The notes beneath the pieces are model-generated. The model was given only the letters and a program-made list of their open reading frames with translations. It was not told the origin of the DNA and did not search any database. A DNA stretch of 7,454 nucleotides from Bacteroidota bacterium (GTDB lineage Bacteria > Bacteroidota > Bacteroidia > Cytophagales > Cyclobacteriaceae). Both the position numbers and the translations under genes were made by a program. The stretch lies in assembly GCA_023412765.1 (NCBI GenBank), contig JAEZBX010000164.1, forward strand, positions 1 to 7,454. The letters are read 5' to 3'. This document shows, in pieces, positions 7,140 to 7,454 of the stretch. Positions within the stretch are counted from its first letter, which is position 1. Every line of letters starts with the position of its first letter.

Positions 7140-7397
7140 GCTGCTATATTAGACAACACCGGGGAAAAATTGTTTTCAACGCAACTCAAAGCGATGCAAA
7201 CAGGCCATCGATAAGAGTGCGAGATAAATTTAATGATCTAAGGATTCGCAACACGAAGGCGAGAGGGTTTATTGCCCACAATTGCCTCAGATCATGCGCG
7301 ATTGATGATAGGCTCTACTGGCTGCCGCAAAGTATGCGCTGGTACATCCCCAACTGCTGCTTTACCGACAAACGACAGGAATAACCCCAGGGTTTGA
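7140..7397. other. intergenic stretch without a recognisable gene
   Basis: I see no convincing coding region, tRNA, riboswitch or repeat here. There are a few 5-bp inverted repeats (CGATG/CATCG at 7192-7210; AACCC/GGGTT at 7383-7394) of a size expected by chance. The promoter of the trehalose gene should be here, but no good match to the Bacteroidota -33/-7 consensus was found. Two minus-strand frames are open for 42 codons (7186-7314) and 53 codons (7292 to the right edge), without a recognisable product. Confidence 0.4.
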
Positions 7398-7454
7398 ATG
7401 GCAAAAGCCGGCCACCTTCTTAAGGCTCCCAAGAAAACTCTTACATTGGTTTCT
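7398..7454 (+). CDS. possible start of a gene truncated by the window edge
   Basis: An ATG at 7398 opens a frame that runs 19 codons to the right edge (MAKAGHLLKAPKKTLTLVS). The lysine-rich start followed by a hydrophobic turn would suit the N-terminus of a membrane or cytoplasmic protein, but the fragment is far too short to name. A minus-strand frame that ends with a stop at 7292-7294 and is open to the edge (53 codons) competes for the same bases. At most one of the two is likely real. If this one is, the gene is divergent from the trehalose enzyme with a 258-bp intergenic region. Confidence 0.25.
   Translation, partial: MAKAGHLLKAPKKTLTLVS

Noticed and set aside
7186..7314. Minus-strand open stretch of 42 codons (includes LRQLWAINPLAFVLRILRSL)
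   Set aside because: It has a protein-like look but lacks any ATG or well-placed alternative start and is bounded by stops; a gene remnant is possible but unsupported.
7292..7454. Minus-strand frame open to the right edge, 53 codons, with a hydrophobic stretch (WPAFAIQTLGLFLSFVG)
   Set aside because: It could be the C-terminus of an upstream gene, but I recognise no family and the length is near chance. It competes with the plus-strand start at 7398; sequence beyond the edge would settle it.

Overview
The window looks like chromosomal DNA of a Bacteroidota bacterium, most likely of the Cytophagales type. This rests on three things: a TonB-dependent receptor with an N-terminal carboxypeptidase-like regulatory domain and an LDEVVI-type TonB box, a fused OtsA-OtsB trehalose enzyme, and mostly weak Shine-Dalgarno sequences at gene starts. 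The phylum is a confident inference; anything narrower is a guess.

Layout from left to right. (1) 3-2294, minus: a complete outer-membrane TonB-dependent receptor, with no SusD-like partner visible. (2) 2417-2998 and 3066-3515, minus: a small nitroreductase-family flavoprotein downstream of a MarR-family regulator, probably one transcript. (3) 3516-3620: a divergent intergenic region with a perfect 17-bp palindrome (3531-3547), a good candidate MarR operator. (4) 3621-4130 and 4149-4910, plus: a DUF1905/YdeI-type protein and a classical short-chain dehydrogenase, 18 bp apart and probably one operon. (5) 4911-7139, minus: a bifunctional trehalose-6-phosphate synthase/phosphatase whose stop codon directly abuts the dehydrogenase stop. 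(6) 7140-7454: mostly non-coding by eye, with a possible gene start running off the right edge.

How the genes may work together: marR, the nitroreductase, the YdeI-like gene and the dehydrogenase form a compact divergent cluster around one palindrome. The simplest reading is a MarR-controlled redox or small-electrophile response, with the operator positioned to control marR itself and perhaps the divergent pair. The trehalose enzyme is a self-contained two-step pathway (UDP-glucose + glucose-6-phosphate to trehalose) for osmotic or desiccation tolerance, and the TonB receptor imports an unknown ligand. Neither is obviously linked to the MarR cluster. I found no mobile element, CRISPR array, tRNA, rRNA or convincing novel multi-gene system. 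The most useful leads are the operator, the divergent cluster and the abutting convergent stops.
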